Shown here: piece after piece, positions 43,562 through 54,101 of the stretch
How the letters are laid out: every line of letters begins with the position of its first letter
Numbering within the stretch: the first letter of the stretch is position 1
Assembly: GCA_022497155.1 (NCBI GenBank)
Contig: MU385762.1
Span: 186,001 to 250,000 of the forward strand
Length of the DNA stretch: 64,000 bases
Direction: 5' to 3'
Source of the DNA: Whalleya microplaca
Lineage: Eukaryota; Ascomycota; Sordariomycetes; Xylariales; Xylariaceae
The notes under the pieces: generated by a model
Told to the model about the DNA's origin: nothing
The model's database searches: none
What the model saw: the letters and a program-made list of their open reading frames with translations, nothing else
Translations under genes and position numbers: made by a program

Positions 43562-44239
43562 GCTGAATCATTCCGTACTACACCATCATGTAAACCGACT
43601 CAGCCACACCACCCCCCCCTTCCTCGCGCAACACGGTTGAACCAACCAACCAACACAACCAACCGCCGTTCCTGAAACTCCTGTATAGCCGATGCTCGTA
43701 GTAGTAGTAGTAGTTGAATGACTAGGAAATCTTGGGGGGTATTTGTCCGGCCAAAAAAGAAAAAAAAAAAAATTCTCGATGCAACAACAGAGAAGCGATA
43801 GATAAGAGATGATGGAAACGTAGCGGAAGAGCGAGGAGAGACCACCACGGCCGCCGTGCCTCTCTCGATGGGTGGTGGCCTTTGCGGTGATGGTTTATTA
43901 CGGATTAATAGTGATGCTTCGACTCGATGCTCGCGGGAGAAGATACGCCCCCCGGGGTGGGAAAAGGGGGCGGGGCTAAGAGATATAGATATATATGCTT
44001 CTCGGACCAGTTTCCCGTCGTAACCTCTCACTTCATCTTAGTCACAGCAGCCCCGCCAGGCTGCACGCCACGATGGAGGTCGCAAAGCCGCGGATCTCGG
44101 GATGCTGGAAGGCGGCCAGCTCCGACATCTCGGACCGCGCAGAATAGGAGGTCGACTGTCTGCGCCCGTTGTGATAGGACGAGGAGGACGAGAGTTGCGA
44201 CGATGAGCGGCGACGGCGGCGGCGGCAGGGTGGTGGGGT

Positions 44240-44273
44240 AGGAGGAGAAGGAGGAGAAGGAGGAGAAGGAGGT
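44240..44273. repeat. GGAGAAGGA microsatellite
   Basis: Tandem GGAGAAGGA units just downstream of the UBTD stop codon (on its 3' side). Confidence 0.85.
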
Positions 44274-44296
44274 AAATACGAAGGCCGCAACTGGTG

Positions 44297-45578
44297 CTAC
44301 CGGTCGAACACTAGCGCGTTCACCACATGGCCCTTCTTCCAGCCCTGGCTCTGCAACGACGACGCCTCCTTAAGGATCTTGCCCATGTAGGCCACACGGA
44401 CGCGTTTCGTCGATATGAGCTGTAGACCGTTAGACGTACCCTCGATAGAAAGCGATATAGAAAAAGAAAAAGAAAAAACTCACCCCTGACTCCTCAGCTA
44501 CCTTTCTGGCCAAGCTCCTCACACTCTCCTCAGCGCCCACGCTCACGACCACATCAGGCATGTTCTCGCTGAGCCGGGCGCGGACCTTGACCATGTTCTT
44601 GATATCCGCGACGCCCTTGCCCTTCTCCTCTCTCCGCCGCAGCGCCTCGTCCTCGTCGAGCTCCTCAGCGGTATCCTCCTCCTCCATCTCATCGCCCTTC
44701 CGATCCACGACCACGACGTCGTCCCTCCTCCTACCAGCAGCCACGCCTCCCCCACCGCTGCCCTCGGCGACGTTGACGGGGTCGCAGACGATCCACTCCG
44801 GCAGCGCGTAGTAATTCCCCAGCTGGTCGTAGGCGCCGTTGGCCAGGTCGCCCGTCGGCAGCGTCACCTCGGCCGCGCGCAGGATGCTCTGCGCCGTAGC
44901 TAGCCCGACCGCGCTGCCGTCCTCGTCTTGGTGGTTTCGGGCCTGCTGTCCCTGCTGCCCGACTGCGACAAGTTGTTGCTGCCGCTGCCGGAGAATGTCG
45001 GCCTCCCACAGCACCTCGAGCGCGGCGCGCAGCACCTGCCAGACCTCGGGGCGGCCCGCGACGCGGGTGTCGAAGAAGTCGGCGCGCTCGGAATCGAGCT
45101 GGGCGCGGGTCCAGGCGCGGTCGCGCGCGGCCCACTCGTGGCGCCGCAGCGGCTTGTCGATGTGCTGCGACAGCGGCCTCTGGGTCCGCGGCCGGGGGTG
45201 GTGGTGGTGCTGCGTGTGGTGCTGGGCGTGGGGGTGCAGCGATTGGTGCGAGTGGTGGCCGCGCGAGGCGGGCGCGCTGGCGCTGGCGTTGTCGTCGTCG
45301 GTCGCGGACGGCGGCGAGTTGTTGATTGCGCGCGCCGACGGCGACGCCGCCTCGCCGCCTGGGTACGGCGCATTGGGGCCGGCCGGCCGCGAGAAACAGC
45401 AGCCCTGCGAAGAAGAAGAAGAAGAAGGGTCAGCGTTATTTTCAGGGGGTTTTTTCTTGGGATGAAAACATTGAGAAATGATGGCGGCCTAGCACTTGCT
45501 GGCTGCGAGGGGCTTGGCTTCATCGTCGCTGCCGAGTGGGGATACGTGAAGCTATCTCGGTGGGAGGGGCTGTACCAT
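44297..45578 (-). CDS. UBTD-type ubiquitin domain-containing protein, likely lipidated
   Basis: Three exons on the minus strand: 45578-45576 (ATG only), 45404-44484 and 44419-44297, giving 348 aa. Intron 1 (GTACAG...TTCGCAG, with a CTGAC branch and a polypyrimidine tract) joins ATG to GGC TGC TGT, creating MGCCFSRP, a classic N-myristoylation plus palmitoylation signal; human UBTD1/2 start in the same way (MG.C). A His-rich disordered linker follows. The UBTD N-terminal domain spans about residues 85-215 (HEWAARDRAWTRAQLDSERA; LPTGDLANGAYDQLGNYYAL; EWIVCDPVNV). After an acidic Glu/Arg region, a C-terminal ubiquitin-like domain (VRARLSENMPDVVVSVGAEE; VRVAYMGKILKE) completes the family layout. 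The family links E2/E3 ubiquitin enzymes to substrates at membranes. The first exon is inferred. Confidence 0.83.
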
Positions 45579-46381
45579 TGCGTTTTTTGCACGGAGGTGA
45601 TCTAGACCACTTCAAATAAGACCCGGGTTCATTTTCAAGGATTTTGATCTTGGCAATTGAATCTCGGTGGTAGCTAGGATTGACACTCGACGGTCGAAGT
45701 CTTGTTCGTTGGTCGCACGTCGACCGTTCCCTGCTGGTGAGGGACGAGGTGTGGATGTTGGGAAGGTGAAGAAAGGAAGAAGAGAAAGAATTGAGGCTTA
45801 GAATGGATGCATAATCTGTACATGTACGTGATACGAGTACAGGCCTATTCCGTAGCAGGCCTAGCTACATATGTACATGTACATGTACATGTGCTTAATT
45901 CAAAAATAGACGGCTGAGGTGGGCGGTGGGGGACCCTGCCCAGCAGCCCAGGTCCCCCGCTAACATTATAGGGCAGCTCCCTAGTGCCAATCAGCGGCCC
46001 CCGCTCAGGCACGGCTTTACGCCTTATGTCATGCCCCATCCCGCAACCTTATGTCATCACTGCATATTGGATGCGTACATATGTACGTACTTGGATAGTC
46101 GAGTATTTTAAGAATTTTAAGAAATGTAACAGTATGGAAAAGTTCTTCAATGCGTGGTTGATTTCCTTGATGATTCTGTATAGTGGCATAGTTATAGCTC
46201 AGTGACGTGGAATTATCTGCATCTCGCCGGCTTCACTCATGAATATTACCTACAGCTGACGATGCTCATAACTCCCAGCTCACTCCTCAGAGCTCACTCA
46301 TCACAGCCAACACATGAATCTAACCCATAAACTGAACACATAGACTAGGCTGACTACTTCGAATAACGTAGAACACATCCC
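45579..46381. other. spacer upstream of UBTD and downstream of DIM-5
   Basis: No gene is supported. It holds the UBTD promoter and a TACATG-type repeat (ACATATGTACATGTACATGT, about 45868-45890). Confidence 0.45.
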
Positions 46382-47498
46382 TCACCAGAGCCAACCTCTG
46401 CATTTCTTACTCCCGCAAAAACAAGGCGTCATATCCTTGTGCTTCTCCGGATCCAGGGCATCGTTATCCGAGTCATCGATGCCATCCACATAATCAAACG
46501 TCAACTCCTCACCCCTGGGTATATCCCTGATAGCAAACAGCGCGAGGTCGTGAAGGTGCTTATCCGCATGATCGCCCACCCGCGCAAAGATGCGCATATT
46601 CGGCTCGCACGAGTGATTCACGAACCGCGTGGGCCCGGACATGAACTCGCCATCGACCTCGAGCGGCGGGCCCCTTAGCCTCTCGTCGAAGCTCTCCGGG
46701 TCCGAGAACTTGTCGAGCGCGAACAGGTACACGTCCTTGCGCTGCGCGATGTGCGAGTGCGCGCGCCGCCGCGCCGCCTCCAACGCCGTGATCACCTCCC
46801 CCATGTACCGGTCCACGAACTGCCCCTGCCGCACGTCCACGGGGCACCGCACGCCCCACCCCCGGTCCGCCGTGCGGAAGATCTGCAAAGGGATCTTGCG
46901 CCCGCGCTCCACTACGCGGTTCGCGCAGGCGGGCCCGCACGCGCAGCTCTCGTGGCACTCGTAGATCGGGTCCCGCGACGCGAGCACCTTCGATCGCAGA
47001 TGGCCTGCCCGCGCCCCGTGCGAGTGGTACGCGTACGCCTTCTTGCGCCCGCCGCGCCCGCGGGCCCCCGGCGCGTACGTCGGGTCCGAGCTGTCGTCGT
47101 CGTCGTCGTCGTTGTCGGAGGAGCTGCTGTCGTCCACGTCCTGCAGGCAGTTGCAGGTGTTGTACTCGCAGTCCCCGCCGTCGACGCACTCGCACCCGGT
47201 GAGGAATTCGCTCTTAGTCGGTTCGACACCCCTGCCGAGCACCGAGCTGTCCATGAACCGGAACTTGGGCTCCAGCTTGACGTTGTCCTGGGTGTTGATG
47301 ATGGTCACGGGGAACTGGGCGTGTGTCGAGAAGGCGCGGATCTGACAGAGGTGGCAGTTTTTCTTCTCGTCTTCAAACTCCTGAGAAGTGAATTCGATCA
47401 GTATCTAGGTACCGTATTCGTAAGATGGGAGAGAGGATGAGGCTAACCTTGGAGTCGCCGCCGTGGTTGAAGAAGTGCGTCCGCGTAGCTTCCTCCAT
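46382..47498 (-). CDS. dim-5: histone H3 lysine-9 methyltransferase (DIM-5/Clr4/KMT1)
   Basis: Two exons on the minus strand, 47498-47448 and 47380-46382, give 349 aa; the intron is GTTAGC...CTCAG, phase 0. The start ATG at 47498 (MEEATRTHFFNHGG) is the only in-frame ATG; upstream in-frame sequence lacks one. Residues align with Neurospora DIM-5 almost throughout: pre-SET cysteines (CECVDGGDCEYNTCNCLQ; YECHESCACGPACANRV), the RGWGVRCP and GQFVDRYMGE SET start, the SAM-binding NHSCEPN, the FDY catalytic Tyr region and post-SET CFCGSKKCRGWLW. It trimethylates H3K9 to build heterochromatin, which in fungi directs HP1 and DNA methylation and silences AT-rich RIP-mutated DNA. An Asp/Ser-rich loop (DDSSSSDNDDDDDDSSD) sits inside pre-SET. 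No chromodomain, as in DIM-5. Confidence 0.95.
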
Positions 47499-48152
47499 CT
47501 CGAGTCGCGTCAAGGCGTGAAAGTAGGGAAGAATTGTAACCTGGAACTGTAGATTTGGAGATAGCCAGGAACTTCCATGGCTATCACATGCAAAGACAAG
47601 ACGCTCTTGACTCTTCAGAGTAGGTGGGACCCCGACTACGAGGGACAATCAGATACAGACCGAAAGGTGGGATAATAGGGAGACGCGATTTGGCGCGTGC
47701 TAATAAGCTAATAAATCCATTAATGGCTTGATACAGCATGGTCCAAGCTCCGAGCCAAGTTGATGATTACCTAATAAGTATCTGCAAGAACCCCGGATAT
47801 AGCCGAAGCTACCCGTTACCACCGTTACCATAGTACGTTTGTGTTCATGTTGAATGATTTGGTAATTCTGGCTGTCTTGCTATATTTAACGATCCAATAT
47901 ATTATGAAGCTCAATGTTTCATACAATTTTTTGGTTGTATTGTGAATGATATAAATTTAAAACTTGAAGATAGACTTGATTACAATCGTAGTTATATGAA
48001 TTATATCAAAGATATAGGATGAATACCCGTTGATTGTTGTAAAGTCTAAGTCTAAGTGTATCTAGAGCCCTTGGGGGATATACGAATATAGTACAGCATG
48101 TGGGTCGCCCACCCTCCTATATTCTAACAAATTACACTCATTATGAGATCTG
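47499..48152. other. DIM-5 promoter side and spacer
   Basis: No gene is supported. A minus-strand frame over 47499-47648 continues DIM-5 upstream but has no ATG and is taken as 5' UTR. The rest is AT-rich. Confidence 0.45.
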
Positions 48153-49085
48153 CTATGCCTTCGCATTCCGATTATGGCTCATACGGTACGAACCAGGCCA
48201 CACGGCCGGGTTATAGGTCCGGTCTACAGACCAAACGATCGACCAGCTGGGCAGCTTAGGCGACCAAGCTACCAGCAAGCAAACGCCCACATACTCAACC
48301 ATCAGCGCCGCAGCAACAGCCAGCACGATCCCCATACCTTGCATCTGGTCCGGGGTACCAAAATGCAGACGGTGCTGCATGACCAGGCAACTCAACCACA
48401 CAATCCCCGCGAACGGCTGCAGCGCAAACAGCCCCACACACCACGCGGCCCAGCGACACGACTGACACCCCTCGAGCGTGAACCCGACCAGGATCACGGC
48501 GCAGCACGCGAACGCGCTGACGGCGAACGAGTACGACAGAGAGGCGAACAGGTCGCTCGCGTTGCCGCCCAGGTTGCCGCCCCCGCTGCACGCGATCACC
48601 TGGAAGACCAGGAAGATCGCCGCGCCCACGTTCAGCAGCGTCGGTAGGAGCCAGATGGCGTGCACGTAGCGCTCCTGGCTCAGGAGGTGCGAGAGCTGTT
48701 GCGAGGAGGGTTTGCCGGGGGCAGGGGTGGGGACGGGGACGGAGTCTGAGGAGGGCGTCGTCGGGACCGCGGTCGAGGCTGAGCCGATCGAGGTGAAGCG
48801 TGAGCTTCGGTGTGAGATACTCGGTAGCACGGCGGTGGATGGTGTGGTGGATGGTGCGGTGGAGATCGGTGGTGCCTGTCTGGCCGACATGAAAGCTTGG
48901 CGGATGGTGAGAACGGCCGCGATGAGCATCATGATCGGGAGGAGCTGGCCGAAGCTGAAGATGTCGTCCCCGGGCTCTACGACCGAGGCTCTCATGGCGG
49001 CGAGTTCCTTGGTGCCGAAGACGGCGGAGAGCAGCACCCAGCACACCTGCATACAGTCAATTATCAGTGCGAGGGTATTCTTAAT

Positions 49086-49183
<98 letters not shown>

Positions 49184-50401
49184 GGTGAGGTCCTCACATC
49201 TGAGAAAACGGAGGCGTATATGTCTGCAAAAACGCGCAGAAACATATAGACTGATATAAGGGGGTTTTCCACGAGCGCGATCCGAAGTCTATCTTTCGCT
49301 CCAATACGTTGAGGCTCTAGGCGTGCTCTTATGCAGTAGATGAGACCTTTGCGAAGACAATGGCTAATTCGTGCTCGTATCTGGTCCTTTACAAACAGGG
49401 AAGTCGTCTCGAAGAGCTTAACTAGCCTAGTGGAAAAGTTTAGAAAGAGGATGATGATGGATATCGTCGAAATGTGAAAAGTAGGGGTCTTGGTAATTGG
49501 TCCCTTATTTATGTTTCCCTCTTCGTAAAGCTCATTTCTGATCTTGCTGTCGAAGAAGCACCTGGCCGGGGTGAACAGTTGGGGTCCGTAATAGGGGTCG
49601 AACTGCCCCGCAAACGCCGTCGGCACCATCGCGGTTATGAGCACCGCAAGCAGCACAGTCATGAAGACGAGTCGCCAGAATCTTTCAGCGGGGTTCTCGT
49701 AGAGGTGCCCGCGCAGGAATATCAGGCCGCATTGGTGGGTAAGGTTCGAGAACCAAACGAGCTCGTTGATCATGAGCCAGTCGATTAGTGGCATGTCGTT
49801 CGGTTCACGGACTAGAGAGAGGAATCCGCTGAGAAGCATGGATATTCCTGTAAGGAGCTGGACGTCACACAAGCTTAATACAACCTACTTACAGGTCAAT
49901 GAAGCCCAGTACAATGCAATTACAAGCAATATTGGCACCTAATAATACACTAAGGTTGACTTGCCTTCATGAATGCGGCTCCAGTCTCCTCATTCGCAGC
50001 GAGACCTTTGAGCCAGTCTACTAGGCGAGACGGCAATATGAATACAGCTCCAACCTTTATAGGACTAATAAGCTTGGATGATAGTTGGCCAATGAGTTCG
50101 TCGAGGGCGTTCGGAGTCCATGTCATGTCTCCTCTACCAGGTCTAGTAGGTTGATGTGGTTCCGTTTTGTGAGGGCCAAAAGGACGCCTCGTGGGATCGA
50201 AAACGAACAGGTAGTTACACAGGACGATGCAGAGAGTCAACCAGATGGTTGTGACGAAACTTCCAACAACCTAGGAAAGTATTATGTGAGATTAGTAGCA
50301 TAGTTGACGGGACAGGGGAGACTAACACCCGGGCCATCAACATCCGGATTGTGGGTCACGGTCCGGTTCTTGTCAAAACAGATATCCGTCTGCCAATTCA
50401 T
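48153..50401 (-). CDS. polytopic membrane protein of unknown function
   Basis: Four exons on the minus strand: 50401-50327, 50270-49965, 49884-49198 and 49046-48153, giving 653 aa, all in phase 0. The first exon encodes MNWQTDICFDKNRTVTHNPD. I do not recognise a named family, although similar uncharacterised proteins are common in filamentous ascomycetes. About nine or ten transmembrane helices are visible: FVTTIWLTLCIVLCNYLFVF, the segment around LLTGISMLLSGFLSL, FWRLVFMTVLLAVLITAMV, ISTISIIILFLNF, LLPIMMLIAAVLTI, AIWLLPTLLNVGAAIFLVFQ, SFAVSAFACCAVILVGF, AAWCVGLFALQPFAGIVW and GIVLAVAAALMVEYVGVCLL. A Ser/Thr/Pro-rich loop separates the sixth and seventh. Intron 2 uses a GC donor (AAG-GCAAGT) and intron 3 contains a long AAT microsatellite. 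Function unknown. Confidence 0.75.
49088..49182. repeat. (AAT)n microsatellite, about 31 units, inside an intron
   Basis: Near-perfect TAA/AAT tandem repeat of about 95 bp. It lies inside intron 3 (49047-49197) of the polytopic membrane protein gene and generates artefact poly-Ile, poly-Asn and poly-Tyr frames. Confidence 0.95.
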
Positions 50402-52816
50402 TTCGAAGGCTTAAACAAAGGGAGAGAAGATAAGAATAAGTCTGAGGAAGGTTAAAGAAAGCTAAATGTGTCGAGATCCCAGTCATTAGTTGATAATGAG
50501 CAGAGGTAGACGAGCCATATATACGGGAATCTGATAAGGAGGAGACTCTGCACCATCAGATATAGAACAACACAGCCTCATAAGTGTTTATTATTTGAAA
50601 ATATACATGAACAAGAACTTCTTCAGCTAGGCGTTATTTTCTTGTCACCTCTAGGTCCATCTAGCCGCCCTTCAACGGCGTACCTTAGGGGGATGTTGTC
50701 GTCATACCACCTCAGTTCGTAATGTTCTCGGAATTAGGTTTTGCTTACAGTGATTAGATACAGATTGATAACAGCCACAAGATAACTGGAGGACTGCCTA
50801 TAGGGTTGATAGGCTATCATGGGCCGAACTTGTCAGCCTGACATGCAAGCCATCGCAGTTAGCGCCGTCACCGAGCTATCCTCAATTCCGAACACTCAAA
50901 CTGGCGTGCATGAGACGTAATACAAAGGGAGGACGAGGCAGCGAGGCAGCTAGGCAGCTGTGTTCAGCTCCACCGAGTCATAGTACTACAGAAGCTGGCG
51001 TGATTATGTTTCAAGCTGGTACAATGACATATATACGGCCCCTTGATCAAAGCAGTAATTTATATACTATCACTCAAGCCAGGACTGCGAAGACTGAAGA
51101 TGTTATAGGAAATGCAAAAAAGGCTACACTCGGCTCACACAGAGTTGTATCGAGCTTATTCTTTCAGCTCCTGCAGGATATTAGCAACGCAAGTAGTTAT
51201 CAAGCCGAAGGCCGAAAGACGGTTGGAATAGAACAAGAAGATCTACAAGTAACATACAATGATACATATGTGATACATTATCACCGCTTGGCACCATTGC
51301 CCTCATATTCGTCCGCTCAAACATAGAGTGCCTGGATTCGACGCGCTTGTACAATAGCGTACGGTTAGGCATATCGGAATGTCTCAGTTTCAGTTGCTTA
51401 TTTGTCGATTTTTGGCCAAGCCGAAATGGAGAGGGGAGGCGTATGGGTGCTATGCATTTGAGTCCTACCCCCAACTTCATGTCTTTGTTTTAAAACTTTT
51501 CATGGGCCTGCTAGGTAGTTTCCTGTTGTTATATGTATTCTCACGTATGAACATATTGTTCATTTGTCATTCGAAGCACTGGATCTGCGCCAATCATCTA
51601 GTCGTCCTATGCCCATGCAAGTACCGATGTAAGAGTCATCTCTTTTGTGGACAGGCAGGTAAGCAGATAATTCTCTCCCATCCTTCGCACTTAAGAAAAT
51701 CGCCATCATGCATGAAGTATGAATTATTTGAAGGGTATAATTAGTATTCGGTCGTGCTGTATATTCAAGGATCCCTAGCGTTTTGGATGCTGATTATCGC
51801 CGGTTCAGCCTATGGACCTTGATGGACATATGCAAGTGGTTGTGCGCCTCCTTAGTGGAGGCAATATCCAACATTCAGGAGAAGTAAGATGCTGCTTCGC
51901 AGTTCCTGGATAGCCACTATCCCATGATGCAGCTGGGACTAATGACAACGGATGCCCGTATAAATATTGTCAGCTGAGATTCAACCTACCCAGTCTCCAT
52001 AGAGATATGCTAAGTACACACATTGTCATTATGTTTCAGACGACATCCATATCACGTGTTTTAATTCAACATGAGCAATAATCAGGGAACAGGATATAAT
52101 ATCAATTATACGTATCTTAATATAAAAATAGTCTAATATAGAGTTTATTAGATTTGATTATTTCTGTACTATAATCTTACACTGCTTTCATATAAGTCGA
52201 CCGGCCAACACTGTGATTCTATCCCAGTGCAGTTCGTTGTTTCTTCAGAGATGGTTCCAATATCACACATGTACGTCTTGGAACCCCAGCTATAAACTTT
52301 ATGGTGAAATAGACGCATGCTATGGGTGTCATAGTAGTTATTCCTAGGGAAGTATTGTCATTAGAGAGTCCTTGGGGACAGAGCCCCCAATATATACAGC
52401 CACAGGATTTGGCGCGCCACAGCCACTTGGATTAGCCACCCCTATTCCGAAGCCTGACATGAAATCGGGGATATATTAAGCGACTCGGAAATGAGAAAAA
52501 TGTGAGCGTCCAAGACAGAGAATGTATGGAGGAAATATATGGCAGGGACATCATTGAACACTGACGGCTTTGTCTCGGAGGTCTCAAGGCATTGTTCTGT
52601 AAGTACCCATAACCGTGTCCATTCAGTCTTCCGCAACTTAGTCAGCCTAAACTAACACGACTTTATAGTTTCCTTCGCTGGATTGTGAAAGAAATAGTTG
52701 CGTTATCTGATGGTCTTGTCTTGTCTATAGGCTCTGTATGTCTTTGCTTCAGAAGTCTACAACCTTTCATATTAATATCGACCGATGGCCGACAGTTCCT
52801 GTTCCTTCCATAGTTG
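50402..52816. other. AT-rich spacer without supported gene
   Basis: No coding sequence is recognised; frames at 50910-51326 and 51181-51744 on both strands have no domain. From about 52000 it is strongly AT-rich. It holds the promoter of the polytopic membrane protein at its left end. Confidence 0.45.
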
Positions 52817-54101
52817 CTAATAGTAGATCCCATATGTCGAGTCACCATTAATTAACTTCACAAATTCTGCGGCAATAATCTCATCTGAAGGCTCAATTAG
52901 TACATTACTATATCGAAGATGGAAGCGGCTTACCAGTTTTAAATGATGGATGTAACTCATCATACCTGTAGCAGATTAATATACTATCATTGAACTGTTT
53001 CTCGTAGCAACTGACCATAGAAAGCTTGAGAGGGGATATTCAGAGGTTTTACAGTCTGTATCTCCAGATGCAACAATGGGGCACTCATAGTAAGCACCTG
53101 TCGAATTTGCCGGAGAATCTAAATACTTCGACGGGTCGTTGTTGATATCTGATATCAGTTGATGGATGTCAAAGATGGTGAAAGAAGCACCAGGCCACCT
53201 TGCCTCCACAAGGAGCTGGAAAGGTGCGCCATATGAAAATATGGTGTTCACGCTGGTCGTATATTCCAGCATTTTCTGTTCTATCTCTGTCGTGTTATAA
53301 GCTGTCTTATTTGCCCAGTAATTGTTATCTCCTACTCCGCTGTTCTCAGTAGCAGCGTATAACGGTGATTTGTTTAGAGGCGCTTCGTTGAAAAGCACAA
53401 AGTGTCGACCGCCGGTGCTATAAATTCCATCGAACACTGTCCATATACAATCGGTGAAGTCGGAGATAGTCGTCCTAGGTGCTGGGAGTCTGTTAGGAAG
53501 GCATTGACACCCAGATCATTAGTTCCTATCCACAAAGTATAGATAGTGTTGTTGGGCTCCCGATTCGCAAAAAAGGTAGTTCCGCCAGTCGCAGACTCAG
53601 CGAATTCCACATCTGCTAAGAAAGCAGGTATCTCGTAATCGATAACAGATGGGAAGGGCCCGTTTATTGATGACAGGTATCGCCGTATTATTTCGTTAGA
53701 ACATGTCGCTCCGCTAACTAATATAGAACTATCAATAAAGATAGTCCATAGCCTATAGCTATTTAACTAAAGGCCTGTCGACACATGATTCTTACGATCA
53801 TATGAAAGGCCGTGATTCATGTAGGAACTATAGTATGTATCTTACCAGCATAGTTGTAGGTCGTAGATCCAAGCTGTTGGGACACGAAATGGGGCCAGGT
53901 GTTACCGCCACTCGCAGTAATGTTTGCCGTCGGAATAACCACACCAGCGGGGGGTGCTGTGCCGTTATGGCTTTGGAAATATGCCAATCTGCCTTCATCA
54001 GAGTAACTATCCCCAAAAACAACTAAGTTCTCGACTTCTATATTAGTTGGTATAGCAGTACTCGCAGCAATACTAGTCAGTAGAAGAGTCAGGGTACGCA
54101 T
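52817..54101 (-). pseudogene. GDSL-type secreted esterase (CE16-like), frameshifted
   Basis: Exons on the minus strand: 54101-53846, 53717-53016, 52965-52934 (32 nt) and 52884-52817. The summed length is 1058 nt, one short of a whole number of codons. A signal peptide (MRTLTLLLTSIAASTA) precedes block I VVFGDSYSDEG with the nucleophile Ser32. Then come YNYAVSGATCSN, block III WIGTNDLG and the catalytic Asp/His block YDELHPSFKT. The frame breaks at about 53485-53500: AFLTDSQ is in one frame and PRTTISDFTDCIW, its normal continuation, is in another, as if one base were lost. Everything else, including splice sites, is intact. If the break is real the product stops early and loses DxxH; it may instead be an assembly error. 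Similar enzymes deacetylate plant polysaccharides. Confidence 0.82.

Larger units (their letters stand above)
42476..44296. other. spacer between rvt and UBTD with several simple repeats
   Basis: Convergent spacer. No gene is supported; the minus frame 43600-44031 lies over low-complexity DNA. It contains a 15-bp tandem repeat (43532-43561), a short GTA run near 43697-43713 and a GGAGAA array (about 44240-44273). Confidence 0.45.

Noticed and set aside
49087..49197. Poly-Tyr, poly-Ile and poly-Asn protein tails
   Set aside because: Translation of the intronic AAT microsatellite; splicing removes it.
49890..49945. Extra exon VPILLVIALYWASLT in the polytopic membrane protein
   Set aside because: It looks like a membrane helix, but its GTAAGT donor joined to any nearby acceptor creates a stop or the wrong phase, and the preceding intron would be only about 26 nt. 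The GC-AG model keeps the frame.
53470..53510. Mini-intron to explain the GDSL frame break
   Set aside because: Candidate GT-AG pairs are 29-36 nt, too short, and those near 34-36 nt give the wrong phase; the segment also encodes the conserved AFLTDSQ.
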